Assembly: GCA_009842205.1 (NCBI GenBank)
Contig: VYFX01000075.1
Coordinates: 1 to 64,000 of the forward strand
Reading direction: 5' to 3'
Origin: Paracoccaceae bacterium
Lineage (GTDB): Bacteria; Pseudomonadota; Alphaproteobacteria; Rhodobacterales; Rhodobacteraceae
Length of the DNA: 64,000 bases
This document shows, one piece after another, positions 27,401-36,365 of this stretch (the stretch's first letter is position 1; every line of letters begins with the position of its first letter). The translations under genes and the position numbers were made by a program. Under the pieces are notes generated by a model. The model was given only the letters and a program-made list of their open reading frames with translations, searched no databases and was not told the DNA's origin.

Positions 27401-28822
27401 ATGCGTTATGAACGAGACATGATGGGTTATGGCAAGGAAGGTATCCATATTGCCTGGCCCAATGAGGCAAGGATTGCAGTTCAATTTGTCATCAATTATG
27501 AGGAAGGTGGAGAAAATTGCCTCCTACATGGTGACGAAGGCTCAGAAGCATTCCTTTCGGAAATTATTGGAGTATCTTCCTGGCCAGGCCAAAGGCATTG
27601 GAATATGGAGTCCATTTATGAATATGGTGCACGATCCGGTTATTGGCGTTTGCATAGTGCCTTCACCAAAGCCAATATACCTGTAACTGTTTATGGGGTG
27701 GCTACGGCCCTGGCACGATCTCCTGAACAGGTGGCTTCCATGAAAGAGGCCGATTGGGAGATCGCCAGTCATGGCTTGAAGTGGATTGAGTATAAGGATT
27801 TTCCGATTAAAGAGGAACGGGCGCATATGGAAGAGGCTATTGCCATTCACAGGCGTGTTATCGGCAATCGACCTCTAGGATGGTATACTGGAAGATGCTC
27901 GATGAACACCATTCGATTGGCCACGGAAGAGGGAGGATTTGAATATGTATCGGATAGTTATGCGGATGATTTGCCTTATTGGATAACAATTGATGGAAAA
28001 AACCAGTTAATTGTACCTTACACCCTAGATGCCAATGACATGAGGTTTGCTACCTACCAGGGTTTCAATACGGGGATGGATTTTTTCACCTATCTCAAGG
28101 ACAGTTTTGATGTTCTATACCGGGAAGGAATGGATGGGTTCCCAAAAATGATGTCAGTTGGATTGCATTGTCGATTGATAGGTAGGCCCGGAAGAATGTC
28201 AGGATTGCTTCGGTTTATTGAATACATTAATGGCAAGGACAAGGTCTGGACACCTACAAGGCTGGAGATAGCCAGACATTGGACTCGACACCATCCCCCG
28301 CAATTGTCGTTCAAGCCTACTTCGTTACCCAAAAAGGATTTTGTCAAAATCTTTGGAGGAATAATCGAGCATTCCCCATGGGTTGCCGAAAAGGCCTACA
28401 ATCTGGAATTGGGCCCGGCATATGATTGTCCCGAGGGAATTCACAGTGCTTTTTGCCAGGTGTTGAGGGCCAGTTCGGAGGAGGAAAAACTGATTATCCT
28501 GAACAAACATCCCGAATTGGCTGGCAAGGCAGCAAAAAGTGGGAAACTTGGTTCATCTTCAAAAAGCGAACAGCATTCCAGAGGACTGGACCAACTGAAA
28601 GAAAGAGAAGGGCGGAAGCTTGATGACTTTAATGGTCAGTATCTGAAAAAATTTGGATTTCCATATATTATTGCAGTCAAGGATTATGACAAAGGAACCA
28701 TTTTTCTGGAAATCGAAAAACGGATAAACCGTTCCCGGGAGGTTGAATTCAGGGAAGCTTGTCATCAGGTTGAAAGAATAGCCTGGTACAGGATAAAAGA
28801 GATATTTGATCGGGGAGATTAG
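27401..28822 (+). CDS. Allantoinase PuuE fused to OHCU decarboxylase UraD
   Basis: A two-domain enzyme of 473 residues. Residues 1-300 are the PuuE-type allantoinase (a polysaccharide-deacetylase fold that opens allantoin to allantoate), with VQFVINYEEGGENCLLHGDE, RSGYWRLHSAF and WEIASHGLKWIEYKDF. Residues from about 310 on are 2-oxo-4-hydroxy-4-carboxy-5-ureidoimidazoline decarboxylase (FGGIIEHSPWVAEKAY, LNKHPELAGKAA, FGFPYIIAVKD). Together they perform the last two steps from 5-hydroxyisourate hydrolysis product to allantoate. The same fusion is known in other bacteria. ATG 27401 has AGGTGA just upstream. The next gene starts one base after its stop. Confidence 0.88.
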   Translation: MRYERDMMGYGKEGIHIAWPNEARIAVQFVINYEEGGENCLLHGDEGSEAFLSEIIGVSSWPGQRHWNMESIYEYGARSGYWRLHSAFTKANIPVTVYGVATALARSPEQVASMKEADWEIASHGLKWIEYKDFPIKEERAHMEEAIAIHRRVIGNRPLGWYTGRCSMNTIRLATEEGGFEYVSDSYADDLPYWITIDGKNQLIVPYTLDANDMRFATYQGFNTGMDFFTYLKDSFDVLYREGMDGFPKMMSVGLHCRLIGRPGRMSGLLRFIEYINGKDKVWTPTRLEIARHWTRHHPPQLSFKPTSLPKKDFVKIFGGIIEHSPWVAEKAYNLELGPAYDCPEGIHSAFCQVLRASSEEEKLIILNKHPELAGKAAKSGKLGSSSKSEQHSRGLDQLKEREGRKLDDFNGQYLKKFGFPYIIAVKDYDKGTIFLEIEKRINRSREVEFREACHQVERIAWYRIKEIFDRGD

Positions 28823-28823
28823 A

Positions 28824-29642
28824 ATGAAGGGGGACTATTTCAATCCAATTGGCGGTCTTCCGCCCCAGATGGAATTGACAACCGACCGGGCCTTGTCAAC
28901 CAATGCCTATTTGGTTATCCCGGCAAGATCACTGACAGATATTGTTACGAGTAATCTTCCATATTGGGAAGATACCAGGCTATGGATATTGGCCCAACCC
29001 CAATCAGGCTTTATTCAAACCTTTACCCATTACCTGATGGAAGTTGAACCAGGAGGGGGGAGTCCGAATGCCGAGCCTGATTCAGAATGTGAAGCAATCC
29101 TGTTTATTACCGAAGGGGAATTTGCTCTTCGGCTATATGGTGATGAACTCTTTAATCTGGAATCAGGTAATTACGTTTATTTGCCACCTGATGAAGAATG
29201 GTCTCTCAGAAATGTGGGTAACGAGGTTGGTAATTTTCACTGGATACGTAAAAGGTACGAATTCATAGATGGCGTTTCACCACCGGATTTTTTCATTTCC
29301 CATGACCGGGAAATTGTACCTGAACCCATGGCCCATTCGAATGGGACTTGGTTTACCCAGCGCTTTGTTGATCCGGATGATATTTCCCACGATATGCATG
29401 TCAACATTGTTTCCTTCGAGCCAGGCGGTTCCATTCCCTTTTTGGAAACCCACCCGATGGAGCACGGAATTTATATCTTGCAGGGCAAAGGGGTGTATAA
29501 TCTCAACAATGACTGGGTAGAAGTCGAGGCAGGAGATTATCTGGCCCTTAGGGCATTTTGCCCCCAGGCATGCTATGCTGGTGGTCCCAACCAATTCCGC
29601 TATCTCCTTTATAAGGATGTCAACCGTCATCCACGTTTCTGA
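28824..29642 (+). CDS. (S)-ureidoglycine aminohydrolase
   Basis: A double-cupin enzyme (UGHY/AllE family), 272 residues, that removes ammonia from (S)-ureidoglycine to give (S)-ureidoglycolate. Landmarks are GGLPPQMELTTDRA near the start, LMEVEPGGGS and FITEGEFALRLYGDE in the first cupin, and FEPGGSIPFLETHPMEHGIY in the second, which carries the metal-binding Glu and His residues. ATG 28824 is preceded by GGGGAGAT; a start inside the previous gene is possible but unlikely. It belongs to the ureide operon. Confidence 0.85.
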   Translation: MKGDYFNPIGGLPPQMELTTDRALSTNAYLVIPARSLTDIVTSNLPYWEDTRLWILAQPQSGFIQTFTHYLMEVEPGGGSPNAEPDSECEAILFITEGEFALRLYGDELFNLESGNYVYLPPDEEWSLRNVGNEVGNFHWIRKRYEFIDGVSPPDFFISHDREIVPEPMAHSNGTWFTQRFVDPDDISHDMHVNIVSFEPGGSIPFLETHPMEHGIYILQGKGVYNLNNDWVEVEAGDYLALRAFCPQACYAGGPNQFRYLLYKDVNRHPRF

Positions 29643-29709
29643 TCCTTGGGAAGTCCAAAGGCAATTGATGAGACGGGATACAGTGAAGCAATATTGAATT
29701 TATGACTGA

Positions 29710-30216
29710 ATGGCAACGATGGTCAGTGAAGTTATAGAAATCAAGGCTCATCTGATTAGTGATGAAAAATTCCAACCCTTTGGTGAAATTATTCAATTGA
29801 ATACGGTTGAACCCCTAACCATCAACCAGGGACAGTGTCTTCGCTTCAATGATTTGGCAAATTTGGACCATGATCCTGATGGAAGAATGGGTATCAGCAT
29901 ATTTGAATCTTCAATAAGGACAATTCCCTACGAGTTCAATCTCGTAGAAAGACATCCCCATGGTTCTCAATTCTTTTTGCCCATGGACAACGAACCATTC
30001 TTGGTCATCGTAGCGCCGGATCAGGATGGGATACCGGGAACCCCCAAAGCCTTTATAACTGGTAAATACCAAGGTATAAATTTCCATAGGGGAACTTGGC
30101 ACGGGGTGTTGACTCCCATACAAGGTTCAGGAAAATTCCTGGTCATTGATTGGATTGGTTCCAAGGTGAACCTGGAGGAATATCTATACCCTCATTACTG
30201 TAGGGTTGTGCGGTGA
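29710..30216 (+). CDS. allA: Ureidoglycolate lyase
   Basis: Splits (S)-ureidoglycolate into glyoxylate and urea, the last ureide step. At 168 residues it has the family's length. FQPFGEIIQLN near residue 20, VERHPHGSQFFLP near 80 and the C-terminal YQGINFHRGTWHGVLTP are family signatures. ATG 29710 or 29719 could be the start. It follows the aminohydrolase by 67 bases and is probably in the same transcript. Confidence 0.88.
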   Translation: MATMVSEVIEIKAHLISDEKFQPFGEIIQLNTVEPLTINQGQCLRFNDLANLDHDPDGRMGISIFESSIRTIPYEFNLVERHPHGSQFFLPMDNEPFLVIVAPDQDGIPGTPKAFITGKYQGINFHRGTWHGVLTPIQGSGKFLVIDWIGSKVNLEEYLYPHYCRVVR

Positions 30217-30407
30217 ATTCCTGGTATCTCAACTCTTTTGAAATGATGGTTATGGTATATTGACACGCATTACACTCCGATATCCAATAACAACAATAAC
30301 AAAACATCAGGACCAGTGCATTTTTAGTTATTAAGTTTGCGTAACAACCTCTGCCAGAAATCGTTCCCCATCATCTCAATGTTTTTGGGATACTAGGGGG
30401 AATGAAT

Positions 30408-30935
30408 TTATTTTAACTGGTCCAGATTCATTCCCGAATGCTGACTAGCCAGAAGGGTGATCTTGCCGGCAGTAATAGCATCTTCCAAAGCATCGTGGTG
30501 TTTGAAGTTAATACCCAACCAGTCAGCAAGAGATTTCAGGCCAAAACTTTCGCCTTGCCGATCAGAATGCCAGACCTTGCGGGCAATTTTGCAACTATCC
30601 AACCAAGTGGCATTCAATCTCGGGATACCATAAAAATCTGCAGCCCGGTTCATTACCCCCTGATCAAATGAGGTATGGCTGACGATAATGGTACCATCCA
30701 ACCTTTGTTGCAATTCTTCCTGGATTTCCATGAAATCGGGTTCACCCAGTACCATTTCAGGTCTAATTCCATGAACCCTTATGTTTTGATAATGAAAGGT
30801 GGTCTTGGGATTGACAAGGGTTGACCAGGTATCAATGATTGACCCATTGTAGAAATGGGCAATCCCGATTTGACATATGCTTTCCGGATATTGATTGGCT
30901 GTCTCGATATCCAATGCGTTGAAGGTAAGTGTCAT
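30408..30935 (-). CDS. DEDDh-family 3'-5' exonuclease
   Basis: A cytoplasmic single-domain exonuclease of 175 residues, like the proofreading subunit of DNA polymerase III but stand-alone. The catalytic set is visible: DIE at residues 9-11 (LDIETANQYPESICQIGIA), an Asp in SHTSFDQGVMNRA, and His plus Asp in HHDALEDAITAGKI. I cannot say whether its substrate is DNA or RNA. It lies 36 bases from the ABC permease gene in the same direction and may be co-transcribed. Confidence 0.85.
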   Translation of the reverse strand: MTLTFNALDIETANQYPESICQIGIAHFYNGSIIDTWSTLVNPKTTFHYQNIRVHGIRPEMVLGEPDFMEIQEELQQRLDGTIIVSHTSFDQGVMNRAADFYGIPRLNATWLDSCKIARKVWHSDRQGESFGLKSLADWLGINFKHHDALEDAITAGKITLLASQHSGMNLDQLK

Positions 30936-30971
30936 AGATAATCAACCTTCAAGATGCACGGGTCGAACAGT

Positions 30972-33503
30972 TCAATCTCGATTGTAGAGGATGGTCGAAG
31001 GTTTAGTGTTCAGGGGTTGGGAAAAGTAAAACAAGCTTGCTATCAATGACATGAAAGCACCTCCCAACACAATCATCAGTCCTGAAATGGGTTCAATCAT
31101 GTAGGAAGCCTGTAAAACATATTTCATGACGGCCCATCCACCGGTAATACCTGCAAAAAAAGCAACAAAACTAGCCGATAGGCCCAATATGATCGATCTC
31201 ATGGTAAGGCTTAGCATAAGGGTTCTTCGCGTAGCACCAATGACTTTCAAAATAGCCGATTCATATACCCTTGCAGCTACCGAACTTGCTGATGCTCCCA
31301 ACAACACGACAAATCCCAGGACAAGAGTAATACTTGAAGCATAAATGATGGCAGACCCAAGTCCCGATATTATTCTTGCAACATTGGCAATGCCCTCTGA
31401 TACCGATATGACAGTGATACTCGGGTAGGTTGAGGTGATACTGTCAAACAATTCTTCCTCGCTTTCTGGATCGGCATAAATGGTAGCTATATGGGTGTGG
31501 GGTGCACCAGCCAAGGCACTTGGATTCATTGATAGGATAAAACCAAGGCCAACAGTCGAAAAATCAACACTCCGGAAATTGACTATTTCGGCCTCGATGT
31601 CACGACCAAGTACATTAAGTGTAATATAATCCCCAAGTTGTAGACCAAGTTCCTTGCCTTCCTCCTCGGAAAAACTTACCAAGGGAGGGCCGTCATAATC
31701 TTCTTCCCACCACGATCCTTCAGTAACAACAGTATTTTCTGGAAGTCCACTTGAATAGGTAATTCCGCGGTCACCTTCAAGGACCCAATGGTCTCCGGAG
31801 ATTTCCCGTGAGGGGAGGCCGTTGATTTCGGTAATGATACCCCGAAGCATTGGTGCCGATTCCATTTTTGAAACACTTGGAAATGCCAAAACCATTTCGC
31901 GCAGTTGTTCAATGTCCTGATTCTGGATGTCAATAACAAAAAACGAAGGGGCTATTTCCGGAATGTCCCCGGTAATGTTTCTCAGCAGATTGTTGGAAAT
32001 TTGACCGATTGAAGCCAAAACGGATAAGCCAAGACCCAAAGCGAGGGTTAGGGAAATGACACCATTGCCTGTTTCACCTATTGACCTCAGGGCCAAGCCC
32101 AGCGAGATTTTGCCCCTTACCATTTTCGAGTGCCCCAACTGGAAGGACAAGTATTTGGAGGCCTGGGCAATTAATCCCAAAACTACCAGGGTACCGGCAA
32201 TGCCACCTGAGATATATAACGTCAACCGAGGAATTCCTGAAAATATTGATGCGGAAGCAACAAACAGGATGATTAGCCCGGCCAGAACAATTCCGTAGGG
32301 CATAACCCTAATCTTCCACGGGTTGATTACTGCATCCCTATACAAGGCTCCAGGTTTGATATCGCAGGATTTGGCCAATGACCATATGGAAAATATCAAT
32401 CCAATTAACAACCCGTAGAAAGAAGCTTCCAGAAGATCTGACAGATGTATTTGAAAGTTGAACGGAACGGGCAAGAATTCAGATAAAATTGATTCCAAAA
32501 GGTATGGTATCAGGATGCCTATGAGTAAACCAAACACGATTCCGATGACTATCAGGACCATTACCTGGAAGAGGTAAATGAAAAAAATCGTCAGCTGGTC
32601 TGCGCCAAGGGTTTTCAAGGTGGCAATTACCTTGGTCTTGGTTTCCAGGTATGTTGAAACAGTCAAGGATATACCAATGCCTCCAACGACCAACCCTGCC
32701 AATCCAACCAAGGTCAGGAATGCTCCTACCCGACCAACCAGTTCCTGAATGCCAGGTGCACCGTTCCTTTTGTCCCGCCAGGAAAAAGTTGTACCCAGTG
32801 CGGTCTCGGCATCAGCCCTCAGATCATCAATATCCGAATTTTCAGGTATGGTCATCCTGTATCTTGAGGAAAAGAGTGTACCTTCATCAATCAACCCTGA
32901 ATTTTCCAAATCCTTAAGCAGGACCATGGTCCTTGGCCCAAGTGAGAAATTGCCCCCGGTTTCATCCGGTTCCTGAAGTATGACCCCATTAAGCACGAAG
33001 GTATTGAAACCAAGCCTGAATTCCGAACCTGCCTTTAACCCGAGTCTTTCAACAAGTGACTTGTGCATCACTGCCCCCGGGATACCATTGACGGGTTTGA
33101 AGGCTTCTTCTAGCGTCATATCTCCATCGAGACTTAATTTCCCGTAAAGGGGATAGGCGTTGTCAACTGCCTTTATCTGGGTCAGGGCACGTTCCGTTAC
33201 ACCATCTTTTTTGGCCACGGCCAAGGAACGAAACTCGACAATTTCGGAAATTCTGGATGCGTTTTCCTCCATCCATATTTTTTCCCTTGGAATGGCATAT
33301 CGATAGGTGAATTCCATCTCAACATCGCCACCCAGTATTGTTGCACCCTGTTCCTCCAAACTTTGCTCAATTCCTGATTGAACAAGGCCAATGGCAGTTA
33401 CTGAAGCTACACCTAAGGCCAGACAAACAACGAGTATCCGGAATTTCCTGACCCCACCCCTCAGTTCCCGCAGGGCAATTCGCAAAGATGCAACGAGATT
33501 CAT
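30972..33503 (-). CDS. ybbP: FtsX-type ABC transporter permease (YbbP-like)
   Basis: A large inner-membrane permease (843 residues) of the MacB/LolC-FtsX superfamily. It has an N-terminal helix (FRILVVCLALGVASVTAIGLV), a long periplasmic domain, a cluster of three FtsX helices around residues 255-350, two more mid-chain helices, a second periplasmic domain and a final FtsX core (IIYASSITLVLGFVVLLGASASSVA). The layout is that of YbbP, the partner of YbbA in a TesA-linked exporter of unknown cargo. It follows the ATPase gene by 9 bases. Confidence 0.88.
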   Translation of the reverse strand: MNLVASLRIALRELRGGVRKFRILVVCLALGVASVTAIGLVQSGIEQSLEEQGATILGGDVEMEFTYRYAIPREKIWMEENASRISEIVEFRSLAVAKKDGVTERALTQIKAVDNAYPLYGKLSLDGDMTLEEAFKPVNGIPGAVMHKSLVERLGLKAGSEFRLGFNTFVLNGVILQEPDETGGNFSLGPRTMVLLKDLENSGLIDEGTLFSSRYRMTIPENSDIDDLRADAETALGTTFSWRDKRNGAPGIQELVGRVGAFLTLVGLAGLVVGGIGISLTVSTYLETKTKVIATLKTLGADQLTIFFIYLFQVMVLIVIGIVFGLLIGILIPYLLESILSEFLPVPFNFQIHLSDLLEASFYGLLIGLIFSIWSLAKSCDIKPGALYRDAVINPWKIRVMPYGIVLAGLIILFVASASIFSGIPRLTLYISGGIAGTLVVLGLIAQASKYLSFQLGHSKMVRGKISLGLALRSIGETGNGVISLTLALGLGLSVLASIGQISNNLLRNITGDIPEIAPSFFVIDIQNQDIEQLREMVLAFPSVSKMESAPMLRGIITEINGLPSREISGDHWVLEGDRGITYSSGLPENTVVTEGSWWEEDYDGPPLVSFSEEEGKELGLQLGDYITLNVLGRDIEAEIVNFRSVDFSTVGLGFILSMNPSALAGAPHTHIATIYADPESEEELFDSITSTYPSITVISVSEGIANVARIISGLGSAIIYASSITLVLGFVVLLGASASSVAARVYESAILKVIGATRRTLMLSLTMRSIILGLSASFVAFFAGITGGWAVMKYVLQASYMIEPISGLMIVLGGAFMSLIASLFYFSQPLNTKPSTILYNRD

Positions 33504-33512
33504 TTCAGGCCC

Positions 33513-34190
33513 CTATGATGAAGAAACAATCTGACCGTCCTGAAGGCTGATTACCTGATTACATCGATTGGCCAAATTCTTTGAATGGGTTACCAGGATC
33601 AAGGTGGTGCCTCTTTTTTCATTAAGGTCAAATAGCAAATCAATGACCTTTTCGCTATTGGCTGCATCAAGGTTTCCGGTGGGTTCATCAGCCAGGAGCA
33701 GGCTTGGCCGGGGTACACTTGCCCTTGCCAGTGCAACCCTTTGTTGTTCGCCTCCGGAAAGTTGGTAGGGGTAATGCTTGAGTCTTTCCTTCAAGCCGAC
33801 CGAAATCAACTCCTCTTCGGCCCGTTCAAAGGCTCCCTTGTCTCCAGCCAGCTCAAGGGGTATGGCAACATTTTCGATAGCAGTGAGTGTTGGAATCAAG
33901 TGAAATGATTGAAAAACCACACCAACATTGGTCCGTCGGAAACGGGCAAGTTCATCTTCGTTCATGCCGGAGATGGAGTGCCCAAGCGAAATTATTTCTC
34001 CACTGGTAATCTTTTCAAGACCTGCCATTAGCATCAAGAGTGAGGATTTGCCAGAACCGGACGGGCCGGTAATGCCCAATGTTTCGCGATGGTTGACGCT
34101 CAGGTTTATTCCATTGATAATATTGACGAGTCCTGCATTTCCTTTAAGTATCAGAAAGACATCTTTTAATTCGAGTATATTTTTTGACAT
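33513..34190 (-). CDS. ybbA: ABC transporter ATPase (YbbA/LolD-like)
   Basis: The ATPase partner of the permease that follows, about 225 residues. Walker A is GPSGSGKSS, the LolD/MacB signature is QLSGGEQQRVALARA, and Walker B is LLLADEPTGNLD. The GNLD ending is typical of the LolCDE/YbbA export group. The conserved domain begins MSKNILELKDVF, so the start is ATG 34190. That ATG shares two bases with the ATG of tesA on the other strand. The in-frame extension upstream of it is tesA read backwards. Confidence 0.9.
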   Translation of the reverse strand: MSKNILELKDVFLILKGNAGLVNIINGINLSVNHRETLGITGPSGSGKSSLLMLMAGLEKITSGEIISLGHSISGMNEDELARFRRTNVGVVFQSFHLIPTLTAIENVAIPLELAGDKGAFERAEEELISVGLKERLKHYPYQLSGGEQQRVALARASVPRPSLLLADEPTGNLDAANSEKVIDLLFDLNEKRGTTLILVTHSKNLANRCNQVISLQDGQIVSSS

Positions 34191-34893
34191 GGAATTACTT
34201 TTACCCCGTTTGATTTCCACAAAATATGGAGTTTCAGGGTTTTTCTGCAAGTTGCTGTTGATTTTAACAATTTCTTCAACCTTGCCCACAAATGCCTCGG
34301 CAGAATTCAAGATCAGCTTTTTTGGAGATAGTTTGGTCCAGGGTTTTGGCCTGTATCCTGAGGATGGAATTGTATCCCAAATGCAGGAATGGCTGGATCA
34401 GAGAAATACCCCCATCATATTGACCAATTCCGGTGTTTCAGGAGATACCACTGCAGGTGGTAAAGCCCGGATAAACTGGACCTTGCAGGAGGGTTTTGAT
34501 GGTATCATCATCTTGCTTGGTGGCAACGATTTACTCAGAGGTATAGATGTTGGTGAATCCCGAAACAATCTTCGTGCAATCCTTGAAGTAACTGCTGAAA
34601 GCAAACTTCCAACATTGTTGATCGGTCACGAAGCACCTTCCAACTACGGTCAGGATTACAAGGCCGAATTTGAACAGATTTATCAAGATCTTAGCAATGA
34701 ATTCGATACAATACTGTTTCCCAGAATATTTGGCCCGATTGATAAATTGGGATCACGTGAAGAAGTCAGGGAAATGTATTTTCAGGATGATCTGCTGCAT
34801 CCAAACAGGGAAGGTGTACACAAAATTGTGAACGAACTTGGACCGTACGTATTGGAATTGATAAAGGTAATTAAGGAATCTCGGCAGGAATGA
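34189..34893 (+). CDS. tesA: Periplasmic esterase/lysophospholipase TesA
   Basis: A secreted GDSL-family (SGNH) esterase of about 234 residues. A signal peptide (FFCKLLLILTISSTLPTNASA) precedes block I ISFFGDSLVQGFG (the serine). Block II Gly is in NSGVSGDTTAGG, block III is IIILLGGNDLLRG, and block V is DDLLHPNREGVHKI with the Asp-X-X-His pair. TesA is commonly divergent from ybbAP; here the two ATGs overlap in the palindrome CATG. Confidence 0.88.
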   Translation: MELLLPRLISTKYGVSGFFCKLLLILTISSTLPTNASAEFKISFFGDSLVQGFGLYPEDGIVSQMQEWLDQRNTPIILTNSGVSGDTTAGGKARINWTLQEGFDGIIILLGGNDLLRGIDVGESRNNLRAILEVTAESKLPTLLIGHEAPSNYGQDYKAEFEQIYQDLSNEFDTILFPRIFGPIDKLGSREEVREMYFQDDLLHPNREGVHKIVNELGPYVLELIKVIKESRQE

Positions 34894-34973
34894 CGGGAAG
34901 TTCATTTGATTTGCAGTGTTTGTGAAATTTAATTAACTTGGAGGAATGAATCCAACAGGAGGGGTATAGTTAA

Positions 34974-35408
34974 ATGAAATTCAAATCTCTTATTGCGGCT
35001 ATTTGCCTGATATTTATTCCAGTTGCAGGAATAGCAGGTTCAGATTCTCCGGAGGATGCAATTCAGGCACGTCAGGAGATCATGAAATTTATCGGTTCCA
35101 ATATGAGAAGTCTGGGTGCCATCCAAAAGGGACAGGCAGAATTCGAACCAGCAATGACCAAGAGTGTTGGTCATGCAATTCATGCCATGTCAATATCCCT
35201 TCCTTTCCTGTTTGTTGAAGGTTCGTTCGATGGCGATACGGATGCCAAGCAGGAAATCATGACTTCAGATGGTTTTGGGGTTCACCTCAATAATCTGCAA
35301 AATGCAAGTCTTATGCTAAAAAAAGCAGCAAACAAGGATGACTTCGCTGTGGCCTTTTCACAATTGGAACAAACCTGTTCTGCCTGTCATAGAGAATTCA
35401 GAAAATAG
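34974..35408 (+). CDS. Cytochrome c' / c556-type haem protein
   Basis: A periplasmic class II cytochrome of 144 residues. A cleavable signal peptide (LIAAICLIFIPVAGIAGS) is followed by a four-helix bundle. The single CSACHREFRK haem site is at the extreme C-terminus, the class II hallmark. IKFIGSNMRSLGAIQKGQ-like residues near position 40 correspond to the conserved first helix. Members bind NO or carry electrons. An AGGAGG lies 12 bases before the ATG. It is paired with the dihaem cytochrome gene 5 bases downstream. Confidence 0.88.
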   Translation: MKFKSLIAAICLIFIPVAGIAGSDSPEDAIQARQEIMKFIGSNMRSLGAIQKGQAEFEPAMTKSVGHAIHAMSISLPFLFVEGSFDGDTDAKQEIMTSDGFGVHLNNLQNASLMLKKAANKDDFAVAFSQLEQTCSACHREFRK

Positions 35409-35413
35409 TTACC

Positions 35414-36313
35414 ATGAAGAGAATTACCCTTTTGGTAATTCTTCTCCTTTGTCTGATTATAGCTTTCGTTGGGTTGACCTACCCACAGAGAATCACGGTT
35501 GAAGAGTTTCGGAATCAGATTTCGACCAGCTATGAACCAGATCCAAATAAAGGTGAAATTCTATTTCATCTGGGTGGATGCGGAGATTGTCACCTAAACC
35601 GTAATCCAGAATCACCCAACTTTAACCTGTTGACGGGAGGGGAGGCCCTGCCAACACCGGTTGGCAAGTTTTATCCACCGAATATAACCCCCGATTCAAG
35701 TACCGGTATTGGTAGCTGGAGTGATCTGGATTTTATCAATGCCATGGTCAGGGGTATCAGCCCCGGAGGCAAGCATTACTCTCCCTCGTTTCCTTACACC
35801 TCCTATTCAAAGGCAAGCTATGAAGACCTGCTGGATATAAAGGCCTATATATTCAGCCTGAACGGTGTAAGTGAAGAATCAAACCCGCACGACCTTATTT
35901 TCCCATTCAATTTTTCCATTACCAACTTGCCTTGGAAAATGCTGTTTCTGGAATCACCCGGTTTTGAATACAATGCAGAAAAAAGCGAAGAATGGAATAG
36001 GGGGGCTTATCTGGTGAATGGTCTTGGACATTGTGGAAGTTGCCATACACCAAGAAATTTTCTTTTTGCCGAAAAGGCCGAACAACAATTCCAGGGAGCC
36101 CCACCGATCAAATCCGGTGAAAAGGAGGCACCGGGAATAGCTGGTCTGGATAGGGATGAAATCTTGAATGCCCTGGATGAATGGTCGGGTGCAGTGAGCG
36201 AAACAAGTGCCATGTACCTCGTTACCCAAGCCTATTCAAATTATGCCTCATTTGAAGATCTTGAGGCTATTGCAACCTATCTGTCCGACCTCAATCCACA
36301 AAATGAAGAGTAA
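35414..36313 (+). CDS. Dihaem c-type cytochrome, membrane-anchored
   Basis: A 299-residue periplasmic cytochrome with an N-terminal helix (ITLLVILLLCLIIAFVGLTY) and two class I haem domains: GGCGDCHLN near residue 56 and LGHCGSCHTPRN near 204. The stretch KFYPPNITPDSSTGIGSWSDLDFINAMVRG is typical of the cytochrome subunits that take electrons from periplasmic alcohol, aldehyde or sugar dehydrogenases. No such dehydrogenase is next to it. It probably forms an electron-transfer pair with the cytochrome c' just upstream. Confidence 0.85.
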   Translation: MKRITLLVILLLCLIIAFVGLTYPQRITVEEFRNQISTSYEPDPNKGEILFHLGGCGDCHLNRNPESPNFNLLTGGEALPTPVGKFYPPNITPDSSTGIGSWSDLDFINAMVRGISPGGKHYSPSFPYTSYSKASYEDLLDIKAYIFSLNGVSEESNPHDLIFPFNFSITNLPWKMLFLESPGFEYNAEKSEEWNRGAYLVNGLGHCGSCHTPRNFLFAEKAEQQFQGAPPIKSGEKEAPGIAGLDRDEILNALDEWSGAVSETSAMYLVTQAYSNYASFEDLEAIATYLSDLNPQNEE

Positions 36314-36365
36314 CCTATCTTCAGGAACACTTGTCAAATTTTGGGAACTTTAAGAATTTACGGAT

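Noticed and set aside
33928..34188. Possible long N-terminal extension of tesA
   Set aside because: The frame is open upstream only because it is antisense to the ybbA coding region; the signal peptide begins after ATG 34189.
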